Source: Heterocephalus glaber
Lineage: Eukaryota > Chordata > Mammalia > Rodentia > Bathyergidae
Direction of reading: 5' to 3'
NCBI RefSeq assembly: GCF_000247695.1
Contig: NW_004624783.1
Span: 5,551,854 to 5,615,853, forward strand
Length of the DNA stretch: 64,000 bases
Under the pieces are notes generated by a model. That model was not told where the DNA came from and ran no database searches. It was given only the letters and a program-made list of their open reading frames with translations. Numbering within the stretch: the stretch's first letter is position 1; every line of letters begins with the position of its first letter. Positions 22,479 to 34,718 of this stretch are shown piece after piece. Both the position numbers and the translations under genes were made by a program.

Positions 22479-22690
22479 TTAGTTCTCAGCTGTGTTCCCT
22501 AGATCAGCATAGCAGCAGGATCAGCTGGGAACTTGTTAAAAACACTAATTCTAATGCCCCATCACCGAGCCACCACTACAGAAATTCGGGGTGAGGAAGG
22601 GTTGGGGGGGCTGCAAGCAGTCGGTGGTTAAACAAGCCCCCCACCAAGTGCTTTTCATTCAGGCTCAATTTTAAGAACCCTGTTCTAAGG
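22479..22690 (+). mobile_element. MER5A-type DNA transposon (hAT-Charlie)
   Basis: GTTCTCAGCTGTGTTCCCTA, GGATCAGCTGGGAACTTGTT, AACAAGCCCCCCACCAAG and AATTTTAAGAACCCTG match the MER5A consensus order end to end. Confidence 0.85.
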
Positions 22691-23045
22691 GTCACAGATG
22701 GTTAGTAAAGAGCAATTGGTTTCCACTCATCTGTTTGATCTCACGCAAATCTCTGCTGAAATTTAGACTATTTCCTTCCTTTATGTACCAAGTCGTAATG
22801 TTTCCATGAACCTGCATCCTGCCGCACAGGAGTGGATTTCCACAGTCTACCCCTAGAATTATGTCACTGTTGCAAAGACTGAATTTTCCTTCTCCTCACA
22901 GTCAGTCCCAGCTATAGTTTGATGCCAGTCTTCCCCTATTATTTCCTGAGATTGTGAGGGGTGTTACCAGTATCTAATCTCTTCCTCAACTATTCTTGCC
23001 CATAACTTTAATGCCTCTGTCCCTACTGGTAGTAGGACACATCTT
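22691..23045. other. Unassigned sequence
   Basis: Nothing recognised. Confidence 0.4.
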
Positions 23046-23221
23046 TATTTTTTACTGGTACTGGGGACTGAACCCAGGTCTTTCATACTGAGTTATATCC
23101 CCAACCTTTTTTCTTAATTTTTATTTTGAGACAGGATCTCTCTAAGTTGCCCAGATGGAATTCAAACTTGAGATCCCTCTGCCTCAGCCCCTCTCAGCAC
23201 TGGAATTACAGGAGTGCACCA
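23046..23221 (-). mobile_element. B1-dID composite SINE
   Basis: dID part (GGTACTGGGGACTGAACCCA) joined to B1 (TATTTTGAGACAGGATCTCT...GGAATTACAGGAGTGCACC). Confidence 0.9.
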
Positions 23222-24446
23222 ATTAGGATACCTCTAAAATTCTAATGATTCTAGGTAATTCAGAGGACAGAGAGTAATTAGCTCACAGAGCCTGGGAACA
23301 CTCTCTGGCCTCATGATAGTAATCAACATCCTGGAAGAGACAATATGCCATCTGAAGCTTAGTTCAAAAGAGCACATATTGGCCATGGCTTATGCAAATT
23401 CAGAGCTAATTATTCCATTGCAGTATTTTCTCAATTTTCTCCTACTTTACCCCATTTTCAGTGCCCTAACAACCCAATCCCAGAAGAAACTATGAAGAGG
23501 TTATCAGGAGAGACACAGCAAGCCTTCCAGCGGGAGCTCCAAGACACCATTTGTTCCCTAGAGGAAGCCAGAGTTGTATTCCTTCTCACTGGATCTGGTG
23601 CCTTAGGACATACAGCACTTTCCCACAGTCAGGGCCCACCTAACATCGTGGGATGTCCCACAACATCAGTAACTGAACCAAATACTGCAATCACATAAGC
23701 TGCACTGACTAAGGATGGTGGACACAAGTCTCAGAAAAAGGGGTAGCACATTATCACTAGGCAGTCCAGGTATGGTAATCAAGAAATACAGCCTGTTCGA
23801 AGGCTGGACAGCAAAGAGAAGTGTCAGTCAAAGCATTTAAAGGGAGGCTTCTCAAGCCCAGCTTGAACACGCAGTGTTATGTCCTCATGCGTGACATAGG
23901 CCTGTTCCGTTTCAGGACTGCTGTCTGTCCTCCTCACCATGCACAGGGGACAGCTCTGACTCTGTGAGCCTTGGGCTCCTTTTCTTTTTTATAGTTTTGA
24001 AACAAAATTGAGATCATACAATAGTTATATTATATAGTTTGTGTTTTCACTTCCTAATTCACAACATTTTCAGGCCATTGTAGATCTTTCTACATTAGCA
24101 ATTTCTTGACTATGTTGAGTTTCCCTGTAAATAAATCAGCATCAGAATATAACTAACCACAATATAAATAACCCTACAGAGATGTTTATGTTCTAGAATG
24201 CAATGCCTTCTTACTTCAGTCTACCATTTAGAAATATTCCATTTCTAAATATTGATAAAATATCAATATAGAAATAATTCCCTTTGTTCCATTTGATATT
24301 CAGATATTGAATTCAATTATTATTTTCATACAGTATTAGCACCTGAGGATAGGGTCTTCTTCATTGCATTTGTCTCTGATATTTTTGCCAAATCTTTACT
24401 GTCCAATTTTTCTCTGTCAATTTCATGAACAGCTTATGGCTAAATT
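23222..24446. other. Unassigned sequence
   Basis: No gene recognised. 23990-24330 is AT-rich and LINE-like without a clear match. Confidence 0.35.
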
Positions 24447-24539
24447 TCTTTCTTTCTTTCTTTTTGGTGCTGGGGATCAAACTCGGGTCCTTGTGCTTAC
24501 GCAGCAGGTGGCGAAACCACTGAGCTAAATCCCCGGCCC
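24447..24539 (-). mobile_element. ID-like tRNA-derived SINE, type B
   Basis: (TTTC)n tail, then GGTGCTGGGGATCAAACTCG and type B GCAGCAGGTGGCGAAACC. Confidence 0.95.
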
Positions 24540-24577
24540 CTCTTTCTTTTTTACTCAACCTGAGAGTCTTGTGCTTT

Positions 24578-24682
24578 GTTGTTGTTGTTATTGTTGTTGT
24601 TGTTATTTGGTACTGGGGATCAAACTCAGGACCTTGCGCTTTCGAGGCAGGCGGTGGAACCACTGAGCTAAATCCCCGGCTC
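24578..24682 (-). mobile_element. ID-like tRNA-derived SINE, type A
   Basis: (GTT)n tail expansion; target duplication AGTCTTGTGCTTT at 24565-24577 and 24683-24695. Confidence 0.97.
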
Positions 24683-25207
24683 AGTCTTGTGCTTTTTGAT
24701 AGATATTTTTAGAGCATTCACGGATATCATGAGAAAAGTTATACTTGATCTTTGTTCTGCCTATTTATTTTATGGTTTCTATTTTTAATATTTGCTTCTT
24801 TCTTTTTTCTTACAGTAATCAAATTTACTTATTTCTCCATTCATGATTCGGAAATTTTTACCATCTTGTTTTCTATTTGAACTTAATTTAAAAATGTATT
24901 AGTATATTTGAACTATGCTTCTGTTTCATTAATTTTTAAAAACCATACAAGTAAAACATAAATATTTTGAATTTAAAAAGTTCAAATGTGCATGTACCAA
25001 TTCCACACAAGGAATGTAAACATTATGTACTGCAAACATGTACAAATGAAAATAGATTTTTAAAAAGACCAAAAGGCCAAATAAGACCAAAGTACATACA
25101 GTGAAAAAAATGTAAGTTTCCTTCGTGATGCCCAATCTTACCACTCCTGACCCCAACAGGGAACTACTACCTGAACTTCACTGTGCACTTATTCAAACCT
25201 TTACTCG

Positions 25208-25252
25208 GTGTGTGTGTGTGTATGTGTTTGTGCGCATGCACATGCGCACACA
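25208..25252. repeat. Alternating purine-pyrimidine tract with palindrome
   Basis: (TG)n followed by GTGCGCATG-CA-CATGCGCAC (25230-25249), a 9-bp-arm palindrome. Such tracts favour Z-DNA or cruciform. Confidence 0.85.
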
Positions 25253-25831
25253 GGTTTGATATTTTAAAAACAAATAGGATCAATATGCATGTTTTCCTGT
25301 TACCATATTGCTTCTTTCATTTAATAATAGATTTCATTGTAAGTACTATATCAGTACTTACATGTGTGTCCATGATTGTAAACACCTCTCTGCTGATAAA
25401 TGTTTAATTTGATCCCTATTTTTTACTATAACAATGCTCTAATAAAAAAACTTATATACATATTTGTAAACCTGTGCAAATATTTTTATGGTTTTAATAC
25501 CTAGATGTGAAATTACTGAGTCAAAAAGTATGCACATTTAATTTTTTAATAGCTACTACCAAATTATCTTTCAAAAGTTATACCAGTTTATAACCCTAAA
25601 AATCTCTCTGGGTGTACCCGTTGCCTCAGGGTGTACCATCACTAATGTTGGGTTTTAGCAATCATTGAAAGCTTTGCCTATATGATGGTTGAAATTATTT
25701 TACGTAAGTGCTTTAATTCAGAGCTCTTTGATGGACAGTGAGGTTGTGAGTCTTTCCATACTTACTGATGCTTTGGAATATGTGAGCTCCCTCTACTTTT
25801 TCCTGTATTTCCTGTATTTCGACCCCTTGTC

Positions 25832-25923
25832 TTTTTTTTTTTTTTTTTTGGTACCAGTGATTGAACTCTGGACTTTCCGCTTGCAAGGCAGGCGGCAGCA
25901 CCACTGAGCTAAATCCCCAGCCC
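25832..25923 (-). mobile_element. ID-like tRNA-derived SINE, type A
   Basis: Long T-run, then GGTACCAGTGATTGAACTCT and AGGCGGCAGCACCACTGAGC. Confidence 0.95.
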
Positions 25924-28504
25924 ATGCATGTCTCATTTATCCTCTTTTCATATAAATTTGTAGCTACTCTTTTTATTATGGATGTTATTCCTTTGTCTAA
26001 AATATTTGCTGAAAATTTAAATTCATGAATCTGTAGCCTGACTTTGTAATTTATTTATGGTGGCTTTTGTCCTAAAAAGTTTAATATTTTGTAGGATTCA
26101 AATCTGTGAGCCTTTTCCTTCATAGCTTCTGGGATTCATGTCTTCCTACTATACTGAACAATTACAAAGAAGGTCTAATTTTTCACAGTAATTTTAAAAT
26201 TCATATTTTTTAATTTACATGGAGTAAAATTCTCTTTGGGGTATACCACACTGTGAGCTTGAACAAATTTATGCATCTGTATAACACCAACAAAAACACA
26301 GAATAATACTACCATCCCTAAAACTCATTCCTTCCCTTCCTCCTACACCAGCCTGGGCAACAAAATATTTTTAAGGAATTTTTCATAAAATGGAAACATA
26401 AAGATGTAGCCTTTTTTTGAACTGCTTTCACTTAGCATAATGCAATGACCGCCATCTGTGTTGTGTAAATAAGTTTGCTTCTTTTTACTGTGTACTATTA
26501 CTGTATTCTATTACATGGAAGTACAATAATTTGTTGGTCCATTTATCAACTAAAGGAAATTTAAATTATTTCTGATTGGGGCAATTATAAATAAAGCCAT
26601 TATGAATATTCCATTAGATTTTTAGTGAACATAAGTTTTTGTCCCTTTTGGCTAAATACCTAGGGGACTAACAGATCATATAGGGTGAGTGTGTGTGTAA
26701 CTTTGTAAACTGTCAAACTGTCTTCCCAAGCAGCTATACTCTTTTTCTAGTTGCTCTGCACTTAGTATTGTCAAGTTTTTTAAAAAACACACACAAATTC
26801 TAATAGGCAGGTAGTGGTACCTCATTGTAGGTTTGATTGTGTTTTCCTAATAATCAATAATTTCAAGTATCTTTTTGTATACATATTTGCCTCCCCTATA
26901 CATCTCTTTGGGTAATGTGTCTGTTCAAGTCTTTTGCTCATTTAAAAATTTGGTTATTTACTTTTTTGTATTGAATTTTAAAAGTTATTTTCTAATACAA
27001 ATCTCCAACCATATATATAATTTGCAAATATTGCTTCCAGCCTATAGTTTTTCTTCTCACTTTAAAGTGTCTTTTGCAGAGAAATTTTTAATGTATTGGA
27101 AGTTATTATTATTATAATTATTTAAAAAGCCTAACTTTTCTGCTTTTGGTATCATAACTAAGAAATCTTTGCCTAACTGAAAAACATGTACTTTTTTCCT
27201 GATGTTTCATAGTTCTGGGTTTTACATTTAGCTCTATGTTCCATTTGAATCACAATTTTATAGGTGGTGCAAGGTGTGAACAGTTGTTTGTCTATAAATT
27301 GCAACTGCTTGAAAACTGTGCACTGAAAAAAACTATCCTTTCTCCACAGAATTTTTGCACAATTGTCAAAAATCAGCTGGCCAATCTGATTCATTTCTGG
27401 AGTATCTCTTCTGCTCCATCAATTTATGTTTCTATTTTTTTACTAGTACCACTCTGTCCTAATCTCTGTAGCTTTAGATTAATTCTTGAAATCAAATAAA
27501 ATGCGTCCTCCAATTTTATTCTTTTGAAAAATTGTTTTTAGTTCCTCTGTTTTTCCATATCAATTTAGATATGATATCTATAAAAGTCATAATCCTATTA
27601 GGATTTTGATTAGAACTACACTGAATCTATGTATCAGTTTGAAGAGAATTGACATTTACACAATAGTGAGTCTTTCAGTTTATGGAAGGCTGCATTTATT
27701 TAGGCATATGTTGACTTTTACCTGTGTTTTGTAGTTTTATGTACACAGACATTACATATTTTATTAAATGTATACTAAATGTTTTTTCTTTTTTTGGTAA
27801 TAGCTTTGGTAGTAATACTTTTTAGTTGTTCATTGTTATTACATAGAAACTCTACTGATTTTTGTATATTGACCTTGTATCCTGAAACCTTACCAAAATC
27901 ACTTCTTAGTTCTAGTAACTTTTTGGTAGATTCATTATAATTTTCTAAATAGACAATTATGTTTGATAATATTTCTACTTTTCCAATCTAGATGCCTTTT
28001 CTACCTAATTGCTCTGATTAAAACCTCAGTAAAATGTTGACTAAAAGTAGGAAGGTGAACATCTATCTTTGGGTTATTTTCAGTCTTACAGAGTAAGCAT
28101 TCTGGTTTTGACCCTTAAATGCAATGTAAGTTTTTTCATAGAAGCTATTTATCAAATTAAGAACCTTCCTTTCTATTCTTAGAAATAATGACAAAATCTG
28201 GAGTTTTGCCAGATACTTATTCTACATCTATTGAGATTATTAATCTCAATATGGAATGTTATTCTATACTTTAATTTTTATTTTTATGCTTAGCTCTCTA
28301 AACCATCTAGAATTTATTTTTATACCATACATAAAAGTGATTGAACTTTATTTTCCCCCAAAATGATTAAGATAACTGTTAAACACTCTAAAAATTGTCT
28401 ATCATTTCCCCCACTCACTTGAAATGTAACTTTTATCAGGTACTGAACTCTTAACATATAGGTTGCTCTGTTTCTGGACCATTTCTTTTGTTCCACCAAT
28501 TTAT

Positions 28505-28589
28505 TTATTTATTTAGGTACTGGGGATCGAACTTAGGTCCTTGCACTTGCGCAGCAGGCAGTGAAACCACTGAGCTAAATCCCCAGCCC
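28505..28589 (-). mobile_element. ID-like tRNA-derived SINE, type B
   Basis: Perfect 17-bp target duplication TTGTTCCACCAATTTAT (28488-28504, 28590-28606); TTTA-rich tail. Confidence 0.97.
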
Positions 28590-29620
28590 TTGTTCCACCA
28601 ATTTATAGGACTATTCCTATGTCAACAGACACTGAATCAACTACTAATCCTTTAGGATACGTTTTGATATTTACTAAAAAAAAAAAGGGTTTCCTGCTGT
28701 TTTTCTTTTTCAAATGAACTTGAATCAGCTTGTCAAATTCCATATAAAAACCTATTGTTATACTGGGTAGGACAGCATTAAATTTATAATTTTTGTAACT
28801 ACTATTATTTTGTAGCACCTGATTTTTCTGTTAAGCAACAGTATTGTTTTCCCGTTTATTTGGGCCTTTATCTGTGAATTTCAATTCAGTTACATGCTTT
28901 TCTTCATTAAGCTGTCTAATTACCCTACCAATCTTACTAGCTCTAAAGTTTTTAAGGTATTTCTTGGATTTTTTTTTAGGTACATGGGAATATAGTCTAC
29001 AAAAACAGGTATACATCTTTTCTTTCCAATATATACATATCTTACTTTTGCTTTTTAAAAATTATTTCATTAAATGGAAGATCTAGTTCACCGGTTAAAT
29101 GGTAGTAGTAGAATTTGTCCCGCATTGTTCCTAATTTCAATGGGAATGCTTCAAATATTTCATCATTAAGCATTACGTTTGCTATAGATTTTTGTTGTTA
29201 CTTTTCAAGTATGAGATAATTTCTTCTATGACTCATTTGCTAAGAATTTTTTTAAAAAATAGAATAATCGTTTTCCTCTTCAGAGAACACAATGAATTCT
29301 AGTAATATATTTTCTACTGAAAAACTCAACTTGGGAAAAAGTCAACAACTTGGGTATGATGCAGTATTCTTTTAAAGCACTGCTGGACTTAGCTACTGTA
29401 TTTGTACTTATGTTTATAAGTAAGATTAAACTCCCACTCCCGTTTTTGACACTTTTTATCTGATTTCAGAAGCAGGGTAACAGCAGCCTCTTATGAATGA
29501 AAAATTGTCCCGTGTGTGTTATGAACAAAAACCACTTGTTAAGCATGGGAAATAATAAATAGTACCTTCATTTTAGTAGCTGTAAATTGCAAAACTACTT
29601 CGGTCTGGTTCTATTTTTTC

Positions 29621-29705
29621 TTTTTTTGGTGCTGGGGATCAAACTCAGGTCCTTGCACTTACGGGGCAGGCAGGGGGCGGAACCATTGAGCTAAATCCCT
29701 GGCCC
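29621..29705 (-). mobile_element. ID-like tRNA-derived SINE
   Basis: Type A-like with a short GGGG insertion in the anticodon-stem region (GGGGCAGGCAGGGGGCGG). Confidence 0.94.
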
Positions 29706-31340
29706 TTTTCTTTTTTGAAAAGTAGATCTTTGATTATTTTTTCATCTAATTTTAAGTGATAGTCAATGGAAATTTCTTATTTCTCATTAAACCAACTTTG
29801 GCAATTTATGCTTTTATAAATCAAACATTCCATCTTAATTTTACTTGTATTTACTTAAAGTTGTAAATAGTAATCATTCAGCTGGGTTTCTTTACATTTC
29901 TTGTACCTTACATGGTCGTATCTTCTCCATTTTTTTCTTAATTTGATTTACCAGGCATTCATCTATTTTATTGGTCTTGCCAAAGAAGTAGTAATTGGTT
30001 GTATTAATAAAGTCTAATATTTTATTTTATTTTGTTAAGTTCTCCCTTTAACCTCTTCATTCTCTTTGGGTTTATTTTCCTGTTCTTTTTCTAGCTCTTG
30101 AGGAAAATGCTCAGTTTGTTTATTTTCACAATTTCTTTTTTCTACCAACATGTAAGGCTGTAAATCTTTCCATTTGCACCACTTTGGCAGCACTCACAGA
30201 TCTTGAAATGCAGTGTACTCATTTGTTCGTTTCTAAGTAGTTTGTAATTTCAAATTTAATTCCTCTGTAATCCAAGTTAATTAGAAGGGTGCTTTTTCCT
30301 TTCCAAGAGGATAGTGGTTTTCATCTTTGGGTTTTTTTTTTTTACTAGCTTTTTGTTGTTAAATAGTCATTTTAGGCATGTGGTAATGAATACAGGCTGT
30401 ATAATTTCAGCTTTATAGAGATTACTGAAATTTTCTTGTAAATACACCATGCAAGTTTAAAGAGAATACACATCCATTCTTTTCTGAGTATGGAGCTTCT
30501 TAATACTGTTATAGAATCTTCCATAACCTTTTTTTTTCTCCACTAAGATGTTTTAAAGTAACATTCATTTATGCTGTTAACATTTGCATGGTATATCTGC
30601 TTTTATTAATTTTAAATTCCTGGGTCATTTTGTTTTAAGTATTTTAGATAAATAGCATATTGTTTTTTAGAGTTGTAGCTTTTGTTCCCTACCCTTTTAA
30701 CTTTAACCTGAAGAGCTCTTTTTATAGTTAGTAAATCTATAGACATCATGATTATTACTACTTCAGGCTAACATGTGCACTTTATTTTCTTTTTTCTATG
30801 CACCATCTTTGTTATTCTTTCTCCTTTTCCCCTTTCCTACTTGAATTGATGGTTTTTCTTATTTTATTTTTTAATGGTTAGAAAGTTACATATCTTTGTC
30901 TTTTCTCTTTTTATTCCTTCTCTTTCTCCTCCTTCTTCCTCACTCAGTATTTTAAGTTTCACTGTGTTTTGTCACCCAATTTGGTGTCCCTCCTCACCTT
31001 CCATCTTTGATTCATTTGTTATTTTCCTGGAAAATGTGTAGTGAGCCTTCCAGGGAAGGGGCTTGAGTGGCTGGTGTTCTGAATCCACACGTTTATGAGA
31101 GTATTTTTATTTGGCTCTCATATGTAAATGATAGGTTCACCTGAATATAGAATTTAAATTCAAATATTTTTCCATCAGAAGCTTGAAAGCCTTGTTCCAT
31201 TGTCTCCCTGAATCCACCATGGCTGGTGAGAAGCTTTCCCTTTTAATGGCCCACATCCTGTCACTGTCCTCAACTGAATACACATCGCACTAACAGAGAA
31301 GTCTCTAGGCTGCTTCTTCAGTCCAAGCCACTCCTTAATC

Positions 31341-31396
31341 ACTCATTCATTCAGCAGATATTTGTGGTGCATCTAATGTTCCAGTTCTGTCCTGGG
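31341..31396 (-). mobile_element. L2 3' end fragment
   Basis: TCATTCATTCAGCAGATATT...CAGTTCTGTCCTGGG, the reverse of the L2 terminus. Confidence 0.75.
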
Positions 31397-31728
31397 ATTT
31401 TTTTTTTTGAGAGAAAATATTTCATGCACACAAAGAAAGTATAGACAAAGTTACAGCAGTCAGCAATGTTTTCACCACTCATACTGACAAATGTTATCAC
31501 TCCGATTCATTTGCTTCAGGTTTTTTAAAAAAATAAATGAAATACTAAACAATAAGTTGAAACTCTGTTCTCTTTACTTTCCTCCTATACCATACTGGTA
31601 GGTAACTACTGCTCTAAATTTGTTGTGTATCACACTTATTAAGGTATTACACTTTCAATGTATGTAGAAATATAATATTGTAGAGACATATGTAGGTGGA
31701 TAATACGTGGTTAAATAATACATAATAA
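31397..31728. other. Unassigned, LINE-like AT-rich sequence
   Basis: Possibly old LINE-1 3' sequence; not certain. Confidence 0.3.
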
Positions 31729-31737
31729 CTAATATAG

Positions 31738-31879
31738 GGGCTGAAAATGTAGCTAAGTGATAGAGCATTTACCTAGCATGCACAAAGCCCTGAGTACAAT
31801 CCCCAGCACCATGACACACACACACACACACACACATCCATGCGCACATGTGTGCTCACACACACATGCACCCCTACAC
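31738..31879 (+). mobile_element. Older ID-type SINE with (CA)n tail
   Basis: GGGCTGAAAATGTAGCTAAG...CCTAGCATGCACAAAGCCCT followed by a CA repeat (31814-31836) and CA-rich tail. Target duplication CTAATATAG at 31729-31737 and 31880-31888. Confidence 0.88.
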
Positions 31880-31881
31880 CT

Positions 31882-32078
31882 AATATAGTGCTTACTACAT
31901 GCCTATGTGTGGACTAATAACATTACAAATATTAACTAATTGAGTTCTCACTACACTCCAGTGAAGTAGGTACTATTATTGTCCTCTTTTGAGGAAAAGT
32001 AACTTAATCAAGTCTCAGCTGGTAACTGATAGAACCAGAACTCAGCAGCCTGGCTACAGAGTTTGTATTATTGACAAA
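31882..32078 (-). mobile_element. MIR SINE
   Basis: AGGTACTATTATTGTCCTCT, GAGGAAAAGTAACTTAATCA and AGAACCAGAACTCAGCAGCC follow the reversed MIR consensus. Confidence 0.85.
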
Positions 32079-32911
32079 ATATTACATGCTGATAAAGTAA
32101 TGATTACATGCAGGAACAAAATTAAATGGTCTATTAGACATCGTCTTTTAAGGTCTTGGAGTTTTCTGCTCTATTTACTAAGCAGAAAGCATTATCTATG
32201 ATCTAGCAAGTTTGGGTTCATCATTTATTTTTAATCCTATGTAGTAGTGCCTTACATTTTCATGACATTTACATTGTCTCAAAAAAAGAAAAAAAACCTA
32301 CAGCAAATGCCTCATTGACATACCTGTAGATATCTCTGAGGCCTGAATACAAGAGTTTCCCTAAGGCATATAAGTGAGGTGTGAAATTTCCAAGTCAGAG
32401 ATTACGCACATTGTCATTTTGACAGATTATTGTCAAATAGGTGCTCAAACTTACATTCCCTCCTAGTTTTGAGTCTGGCCTGTTAAACTCCGAAGTCACA
32501 ATACATATTTGCTGAACTACTGGGCTATTATTCTATAAAACTTACATCACCCACTCTCTTTTTGTCTTCATATAGACACCTCAGCTGGGTCTTTGTTCTC
32601 AGCTTCATGTAAAAGTATTTACTGAGTATTTACTATGTTCTCCTACCACTTATGGTTATTTTTTAAAGTCCACAACACTACAGACACTGTACTGTACAAC
32701 ACTATAGTCACTGGGCTCTGCAACAGCACAGCTGAACTTATCCTTCCCATCTAACTATAGCTTTTTACCTGCTGACCAAGATCATAAGGTCATATATAGT
32801 TCACACAGATTAACATGAGCTTGAATGTAACACAAAAGAAGTTTGGATTGAAAAGAAACTTGATGATAAAGAACATAAAGGTTTATCAGTTAAACCTAAA
32901 ACATCAGGTTT
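32079..32911. other. Unassigned sequence
   Basis: A short MIR/L2-like patch at 32610-32660; otherwise nothing recognised. Confidence 0.35.
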
Positions 32912-32927
32912 AAAATTACTAGACTTT

Positions 32928-32993
32928 GGGACTGGGGATTTTGCCTTGCAAGCGCAAGATCCCAAGTTTGATCTCCGGTACCAAAAAAAAAAA
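32928..32993 (+). mobile_element. ID-like SINE with A-box region deleted
   Basis: The body jumps from GGGACTGGGGATT to TTGCCTTGCAAGCGCAAGAT, losing about 22 bases including the rest of the A box. Full target duplication AAAATTACTAGACTTT (32912-32927, 32994-33009). Confidence 0.95.
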
Positions 32994-33011
32994 AAAATTA
33001 CTAGACTTTTG

Positions 33012-33084
33012 AGACTGGAGGTGAATGGTAAAATGCTGGCCTAGCACTTGCAAAATCCAGCACCACAAAAATAAATAAATAAAT
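33012..33084 (+). mobile_element. Older, diverged ID-type SINE
   Basis: GAGACTGGAGGTGAATGGTA...CCTAGCACTTGCAAAATCCA with (AAAT)n tail. Confidence 0.7.
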
Positions 33085-33289
33085 GTAACTAGATTTTATA
33101 AAATACAAAGTTTCGATATTTATATTTTAGTATTAGTTTTAATAATAAATAATAACTTGAGATTACACTAAAAATACTAAACAATTATATATGAAATTTT
33201 GAGAAAATCTCCTACTAAGTGTTAAAATTCCTGACCTCCAGAGACATACATATAGAAATATAGAGCTTTTTAAAAAAATCCTTTTATCC

Positions 33290-34718
33290 TGTTGCTCAGC
33301 CAGGGATGCAGCTGGACTTCAAACTGCAAAAGTAGCCTCATGGATCCAACAGCCTACTCTGCATCTACTTACATGCCTCAGAGGCATCTCCAACTCTTCA
33401 AAGCCAAACTCCTAATTCCCGTCTCATGTATTCTGATTCTTCTAAAGCTTTCCCCATCTCAAAATAGAAAGGACAGTCTTCCAGTTACCAGGCTGAAATC
33501 CTTGCAGTTGTTCACGGGTCCTCACCTTCTCGCATGCTCTATATCCAACACATCTCACACCTTCACTGCTACCTCTCTGATCCAAACCACCATCACCTTT
33601 TACTCGGATTTCTGCAGTAGCTTATTAACTGATATCCTGCTGCTACTCTTGCCTGAGATCTACTATGTTTGCCACACAGCAAAAGTGTGAACTTCTAAAA
33701 AGTACATTTCACTATTCAAAATCCTCCTTAAGGAGTCGCATCCTACTCTTTACCCTTTTGCAAAGTGCTACATGACCTGCCTCCCACCTGGCCAGATCCC
33801 AGGGCTTTTTCTTCTCTTACCATGTTTCATTTTGCTTAATCTGCTTCAGCCTTGTGCTAGGCAGAATTATGGTTTCCCTGAGATGCCCCATCCTAATACC
33901 CAGAACCCATGAAGATGCTACATTATGTGGCAATGCAGAGTTAAGGCAGCGGATGGAACAAAGGTTACTAATTGGCTGATCTTGAAATAGGGAGATCAGA
34001 TTTTTCAAGTGTGCCCAATGTAATCACACAGATCTTTGTAAATGGAAGTGAGAAGCAGAAGAGTGATACAAATCAGAAAAAGACTCAACCCATCATTGCT
34101 GGATGGAGAAAGGAGTCTAAGAGATAGTTGCCTCTGGAAGCAGTAAGGGACAACGAAACCAGTTCTCACCTAGGATCTCCAAAAGCCAATGCAGCCCTGT
34201 TGATGGCTTTATTTTGTTTAGCCCATTGAAACCTACTTTGGACTTCTGAACTACAGAACTGGGAGAAACAATTTTTTGTGTTTTAGGCCATTAAATGTAT
34301 GGTAATTTGCTACAACAGTGGCAGAAAACTAATGCAAACCTTTAAGTTGTTCAGCACCCCATCATGCTCCTGTTTCAAGACTTTTGGATTTTCTGTCCCT
34401 GTCTTAGATTTTTCCAAGACTTATTTCCTCTACTTCCCCTTATCAGAATGGCCTTGCCTGAACATGCTACATAAAATATTCCCTTTTGGGTCTGACACTG
34501 ACTCAGTGCTGACACTGACTCTACAGCAGTTACTACTATCTGAAATATGTTTACTTATTTACTTTCTTGTTATCAGTCTTCCCTCACTAAAATGTAAGCT
34601 CCATGACAGCAGAGACTATTTTGTTCACTGATCCATCTCCAATGCCTCAGACTATGCCAGCTGGACAAGAACCATGCAATAAATATTTGTTAAATAAATG
34701 GATGCTTGTATAACAGAA
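33290..34718 (+). mobile_element. L2 (LINE-2) 3' part, interrupted by an MLT1 LTR
   Basis: CTACCTCTCTGATCCAAACC, ATCCTCCTTAAGGAGTCGCA, CTGCCTCCCACCTGGCCAG before the LTR; then AAAATGTAAGCTCCATGACA and CAATAAATATTTGTTAAATA after it. This is L2 order through to the 3' end. Confidence 0.88.
33854..34336 (+). mobile_element. MLT1-type LTR (ERVL-MaLR)
   Basis: Full-length-looking: starts GTGCTAGGCAGAATTATGGT, has GTGCCCAATGTAATCACACA and AGCCCATTGAAACCTACTTT, ends GTATGGTAATTTGCTACAAC. Inserted into the L2. Confidence 0.9.

Larger units (their letters stand above)
24700..26060 (-). mobile_element. LINE-1 3' UTR-type sequence, old
   Basis: Antisense LINE-1 3'-region patterns (GCTGATAAATGTTTAATTTG, ATACCTAGATGTGAAATTACTG, TGGTGGCTTTTGTCCTAAAAAG). 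Contains an ID-like SINE at 25832-25923. Confidence 0.65.
26170..31330 (-). mobile_element. Long old LINE-1, 3' UTR to ORF2 5' part
   Basis: Over 5 kb of antisense LINE-1 in consistent order: 3' UTR (26200-26760), ORF2 C-terminus (27180-27500), reverse transcriptase (27500-28900), endonuclease side (29930-30300), then more 5' sequence to about 31250. Heavily mutated; interrupted by ID-like SINEs at 28505 and 29621. Confidence 0.8.

Noticed and set aside
33292..33690. 132-codon frame on the + strand
   Set aside because: Lies within L2 sequence and reads a non-functional L2 region.
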